From Streptomyces griseoloalbus (lineage in GTDB: Bacteria > Actinomycetota > Actinomycetes > Streptomycetales > Streptomycetaceae), in contig BMUD01000002.1 in the NCBI GenBank assembly GCA_014650015.1, positions 62,001 through 126,000 on the forward strand: DNA of 64,000 bases, in the 5' to 3' direction. A program made the translations under genes and the position numbers. This document shows positions 49,837 through 58,668 of the stretch, one piece after another (within the stretch, counting starts at the first letter, position 1; each line of letters begins with the position of its first letter). Below the pieces are notes generated by a model. It did no database searches, was not told where the DNA came from, and worked only from the letters and a program-made list of their open reading frames with translations.

Positions 49837-50875
49837 CGGACAGCCCCTTGAGGTAGAAGGCCTTGCGGACGACGTCCCCGGACGGTGCGGCGTCGATCTG
49901 CTTCTGGCCGGCCAGGAACCGGCCGGTGTCGGTGACGTAGCCGAGCAGCTTGCCCGGGCTGTCGTCGGTGCCCAGCCAGTCGGCCGAGGCCACCTGCTCC
50001 GGGGTGAGGAACACGCCCTGCCGCAGCTGCGCCCCGGCGTCCGCGGCGCTGATGCCGAGTTCGGCCGCGACGGACTTGACGGAGCCGTCGGGGTCGGACG
50101 CGAGCAGGCGCAGCGCTTCGGCCTCCGCCTTGCGCCAGGCGTCGATGGCCTGCGGGTCCTCGGCGATCAGGTCGTCCGAGACGACGGCGAGGTCGAGGGT
50201 GGGTTTGCCCGCACCGCCGACCTCCTTGCTGCTGGTGAGCTGGGTGCCGGTCGCGCGCAGCTCGTCCAGGGTCGGCAGCCAGACGTAGGCGGCGTCGATG
50301 TCCCCGCGCTGCCAGGCGGCGAGGACGGCCTGCGGCTGCAGGTCGACGAGCTCGACGTCGGACGCCTTGAGCCCGGCCGTCTCCAGCGCGGCCAGCAGGC
50401 TGTAGTGCGAGGTGGAGGCGAACGGCGTACCGATCGTCCTGCCCTTGAGCCCGGCGACGTCGGAGATCCGGGTGTCCTTGCGCACCACCAGGGCCTCGTT
50501 CTCCCCGGCGACGTCGAGAATCCAGGCGACCTTGTACGGGATCGGCGAGCTGCCGGACACCCCGCGCGCGAACGGGCTGGAGCCGAGCGCGGCGATGTCG
50601 AGGGACTTGCCGATGAAGGCCTGGTTCACACTGGCGCCGGAGTCGAACCTGATCCAAGTGATCTCGTAGTCGGGGAGCGCCTTCTCCAGCAGCTTCTTGT
50701 TCTTCACGATCAAGTCGCCGCTGGGGAAGGCGAAGTAGCCGATGCGCAGCCGCTTGGAGCCGCCGGACGTGGCGGCCTCGCTGCCCAAGGAGCAGCCGGT
50801 GACGGCCGCGGAGACGGCGGCCAGGGCGCCGGCGAGGAGGAGACGACGCGACGGACTTTGCGTGACACGGGACAT
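49823..50875 (-). CDS. ssuA: Sulfonate-binding lipoprotein (SsuA/TauA type)
   Basis: 350 residues from ATG 50875. A signal with twin Arg (SRRLLLAGALAA) ends in a lipobox at VTGC (Cys near 28), so it is a membrane-anchored extracellular receptor. LRIGYFAFPSGDLIVKNKKLLEKALPDYEI is the first lobe of the SsuA/THI5-like fold, and DVAGLKGRTIGTPFASTSHY the hinge-binding motif. It captures sulfonates for the SsuBC importer. It lies 38 bp after the permease gene. Confidence 0.9.
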   Translation of the reverse strand: MSRVTQSPSRRLLLAGALAAVSAAVTGCSLGSEAATSGGSKRLRIGYFAFPSGDLIVKNKKLLEKALPDYEITWIRFDSGASVNQAFIGKSLDIAALGSSPFARGVSGSSPIPYKVAWILDVAGENEALVVRKDTRISDVAGLKGRTIGTPFASTSHYSLLAALETAGLKASDVELVDLQPQAVLAAWQRGDIDAAYVWLPTLDELRATGTQLTSSKEVGGAGKPTLDLAVVSDDLIAEDPQAIDAWRKAEAEALRLLASDPDGSVKSVAAELGISAADAGAQLRQGVFLTPEQVASADWLGTDDSPGKLLGYVTDTGRFLAGQKQIDAAPSGDVVRKAFYLKGLSDAVK

Positions 50876-50913
50876 GGCGAAGCCGTTTCTGTGCACAGGG
50901 AGGTGAGGGGGTT

Positions 50914-51789
50914 CTACGCGCGACCGCGCCAGGGAACGACGGCGTGTTCCAGCCGCAGCAGCAGGCCGTCGATGATCAGGCCGGAGACGCCGATGGCGAT
51001 GATGCCGACGAGCACGACGGGGGTGTTGTTGTAGTTGGCGGCGTCCTTGACCATGCCGCCGATACCGGGCAGGCCGTTGACCAACTCGGCGGCGACGAGG
51101 GAGGAGTAGGCCACACCGACGGCGAGCCGGACACCGGTGAGCGTCTCCGGCAGGGCGGACGGCACGATGACGTCCCGGACGACGTCCCACCGCGACGCGC
51201 CGAGTGCCCGGGCCGCCTCGATCAGGCTCCTCGGCACGGCGGCGACGGCGGTGGTGGTGGAGACCGCCACGGGCGGGAACGCCGCCACCGCCAGCAGGGT
51301 GACCTTCGGCTCCTCGTTGATGCCCAGCCAGATGACGAGCAGCGAGAAGTACGCCAGCGGCGGCAGCGTCCGCAGGAAGGTGATCCAGGGCTCGAACAGC
51401 GAGCGCAGCCAGCCGACGGTGCCCATGAGCAGCCCGGACACCACCCCGAGTGCGATGCCGAGGCCGGCTCCGATCGCGATGCGGCGCAGGCTGATGCCCA
51501 GGTGCTCGACGAGGGTGGTGCCGTTGTAGCCCCGCACGCCGTCATGGGTGGTGGACACGGCGACGAACGCGTCCCACACCTCGGCCGGTGACGGAACCAG
51601 TGTCCCGCTCCACGTCCCGCTCGCCGCCAGCAGCTGCCACAGGACGAGGAACAGCAGCAGCGAGCCGAACGGCAGCGCGACATGGCGCACGCGCGCCCAC
51701 GCCCTCCCCGCCGGGAAGCGGCGTTCGGGCGGGACGCCGGCGGGTGCCGCGGAGGTATCGGGTGTGAGCAGGCGCGAAGTTGTGGACAT
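50914..51789 (-). CDS. ssuC: Sulfonate ABC importer permease (SsuC/TauC type)
   Basis: 291 residues with about six membrane helices (35-275). EAARALGASRWDVVRDVIVPSALP contains the EAA loop that contacts the ATPase. GGAGG precedes ATG 51789. First gene of the operon SsuC-SsuA-SsuB-TauD; the order differs from E. coli but is common in actinobacteria. Confidence 0.9.
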   Translation of the reverse strand: MSTTSRLLTPDTSAAPAGVPPERRFPAGRAWARVRHVALPFGSLLLFLVLWQLLAASGTWSGTLVPSPAEVWDAFVAVSTTHDGVRGYNGTTLVEHLGISLRRIAIGAGLGIALGVVSGLLMGTVGWLRSLFEPWITFLRTLPPLAYFSLLVIWLGINEEPKVTLLAVAAFPPVAVSTTTAVAAVPRSLIEAARALGASRWDVVRDVIVPSALPETLTGVRLAVGVAYSSLVAAELVNGLPGIGGMVKDAANYNNTPVVLVGIIAIGVSGLIIDGLLLRLEHAVVPWRGRA

Positions 51790-52164
51790 GGGGCGTCCTC
51801 CAGGGGGGCGCCCGGGACGTGAGCAGCTGCCGTCGACGGACAGGGACGGCCGGCCCCGAGCGGAACGGGTGCTGGACGAAGCAGAGGGAGCACCCTGCGG
51901 CCAGGGTGCGGGAACGGCCCCCGCCGGGTGACATCACCGGACGACGGAGCGCGTCAGAATGGCTGGATCAACAACAACACGAGCCCGCGCGTCGGCACAG
52001 GTCGATGACCAGGCGTCGCACCAAGGGCTCGGGAATCATGGCCCAGTTCTACAACAGCCCCGGCGATGCACCAAGAGGCGTCCACGTAGTGGAACGGAGT
52101 GTCCATCGGGAGGTGACCGGCGGTGTGACCCCTTCTTCACCTCCAACAGCCCCCTGACAAGGGC
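51790..52164. other. 375-bp promoter region of the sulfonate operon
   Basis: I found no confident gene here. A minus-strand frame beginning near 51937 encodes a short Cys-containing peptide (AAGCSLCF). It could be a cysteine-responsive leader, but the evidence is thin. No riboswitch signature was recognised. Confidence 0.4.
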
Positions 52165-52449
52165 GTGGACGTGGCGGCGGGCGATCAAGCAGACGGCGAG
52201 TCGGGGGAGGGCTTCGTGGCGGTCGTCGCGCCGCTCCCGTCGGGCGCCCAGGCGACGGAAACCCGTGGAGCCGGCCGTCTCACGGCACGGCTCGGCTCGA
52301 AGCCTTGGCATAGTGGCAAGTTCTTCACCGCGGCCGAGGAGGTGGCCCGGACGGTCATGCGGAAAGAGGACACGAACACGATGCGAGCCCACCAGGGGCT
52401 GGACGACCGCTCCTGGTGGGAACCGCTGAAGGAACGGGCCGCCCGGTGA
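52165..52449 (+). CDS. Small hypothetical protein
   Basis: 94 residues from GTG 52165. The C-terminal half (FFTAAEEVARTVMRKED, then DDRSWWEPLKERAAR) has normal amino acid composition, while the N-terminal half is less convincing. A competing minus-strand frame covers the same DNA. It ends 66 bp before the acetyltransferase gene and could be co-transcribed with it. I do not recognise a family. Confidence 0.3.
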   Translation: MDVAAGDQADGESGEGFVAVVAPLPSGAQATETRGAGRLTARLGSKPWHSGKFFTAAEEVARTVMRKEDTNTMRAHQGLDDRSWWEPLKERAAR

Positions 52450-52515
52450 CCCGCACGCCCTCTGCCCCACCCGCTCCTCGCCCGCGGCGACCACTCAGCA
52501 GAAAGGTCCGACCAG

Positions 52516-53115
52516 ATGAACTTCAGGGTCCAGCCGACCGCCCAGGTCGACGAGTCGGCCACGATCGGCGACGGGTCGACGGTCTGGGACCTGGCCCAGA
52601 TACGGGAGGACGCGCGGCTCGGCAGCAACTGCATCGTGGGCCGGGGAGCCTATGTCGGCCCCGGGGTGCGGATCGGCGACAACGTGAAGCTCCAGAACTA
52701 TGCGCTGGTCTACGAACCCGCGGTGCTCGGTGACGGGGTGTTCGTCGGGCCGGCGGCGGTGCTCACCAACGACCACTTCCCCCGGTCGGTGGACAGGGAG
52801 GGCCGGCTGAAGCGTGGCGGCGACTGGGAGGCCGTGGCGGTCGTGGTGGACGAGGGGGCGTCGCTGGGGGCCCGTTCGGTCTGTGTGGCCCCCGTGCGCG
52901 TCGGCCGTTGGGCGCTGGTCGCGGCGGGCGCCGTGGTGACCCGGGACGTGCCCGACTTCGCTCTCGTGGCAGGCGTTCCGGCCCGCCGGATCGGCTGGGT
53001 CGGCCGGGCCGGCGTCCGGCTGGTCGCGCGCGAGGGCGCGCCGGACGTCTGGGAGTGCCCGGAGACGGGGGCGCTGTACGAGGAGAAGGCCGGCCGGCTC
53101 GTGGAACGACCGTGA
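52516..53115 (+). CDS. WbpD/WlbB-like hexapeptide-repeat acyltransferase
   Basis: 199 residues. Left-handed beta-helix repeats are visible through most of the chain (VDESATIGDGSTVWDLAQI, then LGSNCIVGRGAYVGPGVRIGDN, later VRVGRWALVAAGAVVTRDVPDFALVAGVPARRIGW). AVLTNDHFPRSV contains the catalytic-position His of WbpD/WlbB sugar 3-N-acetyltransferases. These enzymes acetylate UDP-3-amino-sugar uronates used in surface polysaccharides. No aminotransferase is encoded beside it, so the exact substrate is open. It stands apart from the operon at 53394 by 278 bp. Confidence 0.8.
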   Translation: MNFRVQPTAQVDESATIGDGSTVWDLAQIREDARLGSNCIVGRGAYVGPGVRIGDNVKLQNYALVYEPAVLGDGVFVGPAAVLTNDHFPRSVDREGRLKRGGDWEAVAVVVDEGASLGARSVCVAPVRVGRWALVAAGAVVTRDVPDFALVAGVPARRIGWVGRAGVRLVAREGAPDVWECPETGALYEEKAGRLVERP

Positions 53116-53199
53116 CCTCTCGTGCCGACTGTCGTCTCCAGCTGTTTTCAGCTGTTTCCCTCAAAGGGCAAATGCTCGAACATCTACCGGCATAAGATG

Positions 53200-53236
53200 T
53201 GTGTGAAGTGTGCAGGCCAAGCACAGTAAGCACACA
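53200..53236. promoter_or_regulatory. Imperfect inverted repeat upstream of the polysaccharide operon
   Basis: TGTGTGAAGTGTGC (53200-53213) and GCACAGTAAGCACACA (53221-53236) pair partly through TGTGC/GCACA and TGTGTG/CACACA with one extra base. It lies about 160 bp upstream of ATG 53394, just after a TAAGAT hexamer (53193-53198) that could be a -10 element. Confidence 0.4.
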
Positions 53237-53393
53237 AGCCAGTGGTGCTCAGGGGGGTTACGGGGTGATGGGGACACCTGTGTCTGAAGCCGGGAGCGCC
53301 TGACGTCTGCCTTTCACCGTCCGGCCGGTCGTGGCCCGACGGACACCAGTCGGTTCAACACAGGACCCACAGGGGGGTTGGTGTGTCCGAAAG

Positions 53394-54560
53394 ATGACCA
53401 CTTCACGTCTCGCGACGCTCGGTCGTGACGAACCGTCGCTGCTCCCGCTGGCTCAACGACTGCTTTCCTTGGCGGAGTCGGGCCTGCCCGCGATGCTGTT
53501 ACCCGGCCAGGAGGCCTTCGCCTTCACCATGGCCGGGACGAAGGCACCCGACGGTTCCTGGAGTCTGGAGCGGCGCGGGACCAGCACGCGGTACGCGGCC
53601 ATCACCGCTCTCGGGGTCCGCCATCTGCCCGAGGACCGTCAGCGTGTGGTGCTCGCGGGGCGTACCGCCCAGGAGTTCACCGGCTCGCTGGTGGAGTCCC
53701 TGCCCTCGGTGACCAACCTCGGCGACGCGGCGCTCATCGCCTGGGCTGCCGCCGAGACCGGGCATCCCAAGCTCTCCGACGCCCTGGCCGGAGTCGAGGC
53801 GTTGGACGACCACGACCGGCCGCAGTACACCGTCGAGGCGGCTTGGGTGCTGTCCGCGCTCGCGGCGGCTCGTGACTCGGCCGACGTCGAGAGGCCTCTC
53901 GCCGCCGCGCGCGACCGTCTGCTGCGGGCCCGGATCGGAAACGGCCCGCTGTTCCCGCACGCCACCGGCCCCGGCCTGGTGCCCTGGTACCGGGCCCATG
54001 TGAGCTGCTTCGCCGACCAGACCTACCCGCTGCAGGCTCTGGCCCGGGCCCACGCCGGCGGCGACGGCGATCCCGAGGCGCTGGCCGCGTCCGAGGCCTG
54101 TGCGGCCCGCCTCTGCGAGCTGCAGGGCGAGGGCGGCCAGTGGTGGTGGCATTACGACGCGCGCACCGGGGGTGTCGTGGAAGGCTATCCGGTCTACAGC
54201 GTCCATCAGCACGCGATGGCGCCGACCGCCCTGTTCGACCTCGCCGATGCCGGCGGCAGCGACTTCGGGGCGTCGATCCGCAAGGGTCTGCGGTGGATGA
54301 CGGACGTGCCGGAACTGGCCGGACACCCCGCCGCCCAGGAGCCGTTGATCGTCGACGGGCTGAGCGTCACCTGGCGCAAGGTCTACCGGGGCGATCCGAA
54401 GAAGGCCGTACGCGCCGCCCGCGGACTGTCCACGCGGGCCGTCCCGGGCCTCCGGTTGACGCCTCTGGACCGGGTGTACCGCCCGCTGTCCGTGGACCAC
54501 GAATGCCGGCCGTACGAACTCGGCTGGATGCTCCACGCCTGGCAGGGGGGCCGGATATGA
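53394..54560 (+). CDS. Alpha/alpha-toroid-like protein of the polysaccharide cluster, with TTA codon
   Basis: 388 residues from ATG 53394; no in-frame GTG or TTG is better placed. Repeated helical pairs and stretches such as APDGSWSLERRGTSTRYAAITAL, TVEAAWVLSALAAARD and GQWWWHYDARTGG resemble (alpha/alpha)6 toroids of the squalene-cyclase or glycoside-hydrolase type. The aromatic GGQWWWHYD could bind a sugar. Codon 36 (53499-53501) is TTA, so this operon leader depends on bldA. The stop overlaps the next start (ATGA). No catalytic motif is assigned. Confidence 0.65.
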   Translation: MTTSRLATLGRDEPSLLPLAQRLLSLAESGLPAMLLPGQEAFAFTMAGTKAPDGSWSLERRGTSTRYAAITALGVRHLPEDRQRVVLAGRTAQEFTGSLVESLPSVTNLGDAALIAWAAAETGHPKLSDALAGVEALDDHDRPQYTVEAAWVLSALAAARDSADVERPLAAARDRLLRARIGNGPLFPHATGPGLVPWYRAHVSCFADQTYPLQALARAHAGGDGDPEALAASEACAARLCELQGEGGQWWWHYDARTGGVVEGYPVYSVHQHAMAPTALFDLADAGGSDFGASIRKGLRWMTDVPELAGHPAAQEPLIVDGLSVTWRKVYRGDPKKAVRAARGLSTRAVPGLRLTPLDRVYRPLSVDHECRPYELGWMLHAWQGGRI

Positions 54561-55327
54561 GCGAGCGGCAGTCACTGTTCGGGATCGAGCTGGACCCACT
54601 GACCATGGACCAGACCGTGGAGCGCTGCCTCGCCGCGGTGCGGGACGGCGGACAGCTGGAGATCGGCGTGGTCAACGCGGCGAAGCTGGTCACCATGCGG
54701 CGGGATCCGCGGCTCGCCGAGGCGGTGGCCGGCTGCGATCTGGTGCTCGCCGACGGGCAGGCCGTGGTCTGGGCCGGGCGCATACTGCGTGCTCCACTGC
54801 CGGAGCGGGTGGCGGGGATCGACCTGTTCCTGAGGCTGCTGGCGGAGGCGGAGTCGGCGGGCATGTCGGTGTACTTCCTCGGTGCCAGGCAGGAAGTGCT
54901 CCAGGAGATGCTGCGCCGGGTCGCCGACCGGTACCCCGGTCTGAAGGTGGCCGGCAGCCGCCACGGCTACTTCGACGACTCCGAGCAGGAAGCCATCGCG
55001 GACTCGATAGCCCGCAGTGGCGCCCAGATGCTCTTCCTTGGCATGACCTCGCCGAAAAAGGAGATCTTCACCGCCGCCTACGGCGCGCGTACGGGCGCCC
55101 GTGTCGTGCACGGGGTCGGCGGCTCCTTCGACATCGTGGCCGGGGTCACCCGGCGGGCCCCCGAGTCCTGGCAGCGCCGGGGACTCGAATGGCTCTACCG
55201 GGCCCTCCAGGAACCGCGCCGCTTGGGCCGGCGCTATCTCACCACCAATGCTGCCTTCGCCCTCATGACGGCGCGCGAGCGCATCCGGCTCACCCCGTCG
55301 ATCGCTCCCGCGAACAGGAGTCGCTGA
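54557..55327 (+). CDS. WecG/TagA/CpsF-family N-acetylmannosamine(uronic acid) transferase
   Basis: 256 residues. VVNAAKLVTMRRDPRLAEAV, DLVLADGQAVVWAGRIL and LPERVAGIDLFLRLL are the family's N-terminal motifs (Asp, Thr and Arg sites). FLGMTSPKKEIFTAAYG, VVHGVGGSFDIVAG and RAPESWQRRGLEWLYRAL complete it. TagA adds ManNAc and WecG adds ManNAcA to GlcNAc-PP-lipid. With the dehydrogenase and epimerase genes next to it, ManNAcA is the probable donor. It overlaps both neighbours by 1-4 bp. Confidence 0.85.
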   Translation: MSERQSLFGIELDPLTMDQTVERCLAAVRDGGQLEIGVVNAAKLVTMRRDPRLAEAVAGCDLVLADGQAVVWAGRILRAPLPERVAGIDLFLRLLAEAESAGMSVYFLGARQEVLQEMLRRVADRYPGLKVAGSRHGYFDDSEQEAIADSIARSGAQMLFLGMTSPKKEIFTAAYGARTGARVVHGVGGSFDIVAGVTRRAPESWQRRGLEWLYRALQEPRRLGRRYLTTNAAFALMTARERIRLTPSIAPANRSR

Positions 55328-56586
55328 TGCGCGTCGTCGTGGTCGGACAGGGATACGTCGGCCTGCCGCTGGCCATCCGGGCCGCCGAGGTCGGACACGA
55401 GGTGATCGGCTACGACGTCGACGCCCTGCGGATCAAGAGCCTCACGGCCGGCGAGTCCTTCGTGGAGGACGTCTCCTCCGAGCGGATCCGCGCGGCCCTG
55501 GACAACGGCACCTATCGCCCGAGCGAGTCTGCGCGTGACTGCGGCGGTTTCGACGTCGCCGTCGTGACGGTGCCGACCCCGCTCCACGAGGGCACCCCCG
55601 ACCTGCGGTACATCAAGGAGTCGGCGGTCACCCTCGCCCGCTATCTGCGCCCCGGAGCCACGGTCGTCCTGGAGTCGACCACCTACCCCGGCACCACCCA
55701 GGACCTGTTCGCGCCGATCCTGGAGGAAGGTTCGGGTCTCACCGCGGGCAGCGACTTCCGGCTCGGCTACAGCCCGGAGCGGATCGACCCCGGTAACGCG
55801 GTGTGGGACTTCACGGCGACTCCGAAGGTCGTCTCCGGTGTCGACGAGTCCTCGCTGAGGGCGGTTCAGGACTTCTACGCGCAACTCGTCGACACCACCG
55901 TGCCGGTGAGCTCGCCCAAGGAGGCCGAGCTGGCCAAGCTGCTGGAGAACACCTTCCGGCATGTGAACATCGCGCTGGTCAACGAGATCGCGATGTTCGC
56001 CCATCACCTGGACATCGACGTCTGGCAGGCCATCGAGGCCGCCTCCAGCAAGCCGTTCGGCTTCATGAAGTTCACTCCCGGGCCGGGTGTCGGCGGCCAC
56101 TGCCTGCCGATCGACCCCTCGTACCTGTCCTGGCGGGTGCAGCGCGAACTCGGCCAGAACTTCCGCTTCGTGGAGCTGGCCAACGACATCAACAACCACA
56201 TGCCCGAGTACGTGGCACGGCGGATCGGCGACCTCTTCAACGCAAGACGCCGGTCCGTCAACGGTTCGCGCATCCTGCTGCTCGGGCTGGCCTACAAGAA
56301 GAACACGGGTGACGCCCGCGAGTCGCCCGCGCTGCGCATCTCCCAACTGCTGCTCGACATGGGGGCGCAGGTCAGGGCGGCGGACCCGCACGTCGTGGAG
56401 AGCCTGCCGGTGGACACCCGGCTGGTGCGGGTCGATCTCGAAGCCGAGGAGCTGGCGGCCGCCGATGTGGTGGTCCTGCTCACCGACCACGACTCCTTCG
56501 ACTACGAACTCGTCGCCGAGCACGCCCCCGTCGTCCTCGACTGCCGGCGGCGGCTGCCGTCCCGACCCACGATCGAGGTGCTCTGA
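55327..56586 (+). CDS. UDP-ManNAc/UDP-glucose-type nucleotide-sugar dehydrogenase (WecC/WbpA-like)
   Basis: 419 residues. VVVVGQGYVGLPLAIRAAE is the NAD loop. TVPTPLHEGTPDLRYI, ESTTYPGTTQ and YSPERIDPG are family motifs, and GVGGHCLPIDP holds catalytic Cys259. AYKKNTGDARESPAL begins the C-terminal UDP-binding domain. The double oxidation gives a uronic acid. Following WecG and preceding WecB, it probably converts UDP-ManNAc to UDP-ManNAcA. Confidence 0.9.
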   Translation: MRVVVVGQGYVGLPLAIRAAEVGHEVIGYDVDALRIKSLTAGESFVEDVSSERIRAALDNGTYRPSESARDCGGFDVAVVTVPTPLHEGTPDLRYIKESAVTLARYLRPGATVVLESTTYPGTTQDLFAPILEEGSGLTAGSDFRLGYSPERIDPGNAVWDFTATPKVVSGVDESSLRAVQDFYAQLVDTTVPVSSPKEAELAKLLENTFRHVNIALVNEIAMFAHHLDIDVWQAIEAASSKPFGFMKFTPGPGVGGHCLPIDPSYLSWRVQRELGQNFRFVELANDINNHMPEYVARRIGDLFNARRRSVNGSRILLLGLAYKKNTGDARESPALRISQLLLDMGAQVRAADPHVVESLPVDTRLVRVDLEAEELAAADVVVLLTDHDSFDYELVAEHAPVVLDCRRRLPSRPTIEVL

Positions 56587-56589
56587 GAG

Positions 56590-57759
56590 ATGCCGCGCAT
56601 CATCTGTGTCGCCGGGGCGCGCCCCAACTACATGAAGGTCAAACCGGTCATGGACGCGCTGGAGCGCCGAGGCGCCGAGGTGCTCCTCGTCCACACCGGA
56701 CAGCACTACGACCCGGCCATGAACGACGTGTTCTTCGCCGATCTGGGCATCCGGCCGCCGGACCGCTTCCTCGGCGTCGGCTCCGGCAGCCACGCCGAGC
56801 AGACCGGCCGGGTGATGACCGCGTTCGAGCCGTTGCTCGACGAGGTGTCCCCGGACCTCGTCGTCGTGTTCGGCGACATCAACTCCACGCTGGCCTGTGC
56901 CCTGGTCACCGCGAAGGCGGGCCCGTTGCTGGCCCATGTCGAGGCCGGTCTGCGCAGCCGTGACTGGAGCATGCCGGAGGAGGTCAACCGCGTCGCCACC
57001 GACCGGGTCAGCGACTATCTGCTGGCCCCCTCGCCCGACGCGGCCGAGAACCTGCGCGCCGAGGGCTACCGGGAGGACCAGATCCACCTGGTGGGCAACG
57101 TCATGATCGACACGTTGCTGGCCAACCTGGAGCGCGCCCGGGCCTCGGACGTCCTCGACCGGTTCGGTCTGACCAGGGGCGGGTACGGCCTGGTCACGCT
57201 GCACCGGCCCGCCAATGTGGACGACCCCGGGGTGCTCGCCGGACTGCTGAAGGCGCTGGGCGAGATCGCCGGCCGCTGCCCGCTGGTGCTGCCGGTGCAC
57301 CCGCGCGCGGCCGGCCGGCTGGCCGAGCTGGGTGTCCCCGGAGGCATTCGACTCGTTCCGCCCGCGGGGTACGTGGACTTCATCGCGCTTCAGGACGCGG
57401 CGAGCGTCGTGCTGACCGACTCCGGCGGTGTGCAGGAGGAGACCACTGCGCTGGGCGTGCCGTGTGTGACGCTGCGGGACAACACCGAGCGGCCCATCAC
57501 CGTGGAAGAGGGGACCAACGTGCTGGCCGGGCGGGATCCGGCACGCATCGTGAGCACCGTGAACGGGGTACTGGACGGCCCTCCCGCGCCGCGCCGGCCC
57601 GAGCTGTGGGACGGCCGGGCGAGCGACCGCATCGCCGACGTGCTGCTGCACGGAGGCACCGCGCGCACGCGGCCGAGACCGACCGACCGGCCGGGACCCG
57701 TCCATCGCCCGGACCTCATCGGCCGACCGGGGCGCACGGACCGCACGTTCCCCCTATGA
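56590..57759 (+). CDS. wecB: UDP-N-acetylglucosamine 2-epimerase (non-hydrolysing)
   Basis: 389 residues, GT-B fold. GARPNYMKVKPVMDAL, VHTGQHYDPAMNDVFF, VFGDINSTLACAL, HVEAGLRSRDWSMPEEVNR and TDSGGVQEETTALGVP are all diagnostic. It interconverts UDP-GlcNAc and UDP-ManNAc. The last 45 residues are a disordered Arg/Pro tail absent from most family members. The start lies 3 bp after the dehydrogenase stop. Confidence 0.92.
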   Translation: MPRIICVAGARPNYMKVKPVMDALERRGAEVLLVHTGQHYDPAMNDVFFADLGIRPPDRFLGVGSGSHAEQTGRVMTAFEPLLDEVSPDLVVVFGDINSTLACALVTAKAGPLLAHVEAGLRSRDWSMPEEVNRVATDRVSDYLLAPSPDAAENLRAEGYREDQIHLVGNVMIDTLLANLERARASDVLDRFGLTRGGYGLVTLHRPANVDDPGVLAGLLKALGEIAGRCPLVLPVHPRAAGRLAELGVPGGIRLVPPAGYVDFIALQDAASVVLTDSGGVQEETTALGVPCVTLRDNTERPITVEEGTNVLAGRDPARIVSTVNGVLDGPPAPRRPELWDGRASDRIADVLLHGGTARTRPRPTDRPGPVHRPDLIGRPGRTDRTFPL

Positions 57760-57810
57760 TCCGCTCGCCACACACGACCGTCGCACACTTGGTCGCCAGG
57801 GGGGACCGCC

Positions 57811-58668
57811 ATGGATCTCGCTGAGATCTTTCGGGTCATGCGCAGACGCTGGTATGTCCTGCTGCCCGGACTGCTGCTGACCGCCGGCCTGATCGTCGGC
57901 GTGACCTCGACGGTTCCCGTCAGCTACCAGTCGCAGAGCACGGTGGTGCTGCTGAACTCCCAGAAGGCCACGCTGGCCTACGACGGCAACCCCTTCCTCA
58001 GCACGCAGACCTCGCTCACCGGCATGGCCGACAGCCTGGCCCGCAGTCTCAACTCCGACGACTCGCTGAAGGAGCTCAGGTCCCGCGGCGCCAGGGGTAC
58101 GTTCGAGGCGAAGATCGCCGACAACGCGCAGGGGCCGCTGATGTGGCTCACGGTCACCGGCACCGACGAGGCCTCCGTCCTGGCCTCGGACAGGATCCTG
58201 ACCACCTATGCCGAGGAACGGCTGGGGCAGTTCCAGGAACAGCAGTCGGTCGCTCCGAAGGCCATGATCCGGATGACGACGATCGTGCCGCCGCAGAAGC
58301 CGGTGGCGCAGACCAGGACGCGGATCCAGTACATGGTCATGGCCGGGGCCCTGGGCCTGGTGCTCACCCTGGTCACCGCCTTCTACGTGGAGGCGCGCAA
58401 CAGGTCGCACCCGCCCGGGCCGGTGGCACGGCCCGTCGAGCCGGAGGAGGAGACGACCACCTCCACCCCGCCGGCCGGGGAATCGGTCCCGGACGAAACG
58501 CTCGCCATCCGGCGGCCACCGAGTTGGTCACAGTCCGCCGGGGACGGTCCGGTCGCCGCAGAGGCCGAAGCGCCACGGCCCGTCATGGCAGTGGCGTCCG
58601 CCGTGGAGCCGCTCGACGAGGAGTCGACTCATGGACATCACCCGCGCACCGGACAGCGGGACGGATGA
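57811..58668 (+). CDS. Wzz-like chain-length determinant protein
   Basis: 285 residues with the Wzz plan: a cytoplasmic N-terminus, membrane helix at about 15-35 (WYVLLPGLLLTAGLIVGV), an extracellular region, and a second helix near 175-195 (MVMAGALGLVLTLVTAFYVEA). A long acidic/Pro-rich cytoplasmic tail follows, with no kinase domain. GGGGGA precedes ATG 57811. It probably governs polymer length or export with the flippase encoded next, whose gene overlaps its end by 38 bp. Confidence 0.8.
   Translation: MDLAEIFRVMRRRWYVLLPGLLLTAGLIVGVTSTVPVSYQSQSTVVLLNSQKATLAYDGNPFLSTQTSLTGMADSLARSLNSDDSLKELRSRGARGTFEAKIADNAQGPLMWLTVTGTDEASVLASDRILTTYAEERLGQFQEQQSVAPKAMIRMTTIVPPQKPVAQTRTRIQYMVMAGALGLVLTLVTAFYVEARNRSHPPGPVARPVEPEEETTTSTPPAGESVPDETLAIRRPPSWSQSAGDGPVAAEAEAPRPVMAVASAVEPLDEESTHGHHPRTGQRDG

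Noticed and set aside
51790-51937. Short Cys-containing leader peptide before the sulfonate operon
   Set aside because: It does not show the conserved Arg-Arg-His-Val-Asp-Leu type pattern I associate with actinobacterial sulfur leader peptides, so it was not called as a gene.
52036-52494. 152-codon minus-strand frame opposite the small hypothetical protein
   Set aside because: Composition is shadow-like and no start signal is visible. The plus-strand frame is only slightly better, so it was kept with low confidence.
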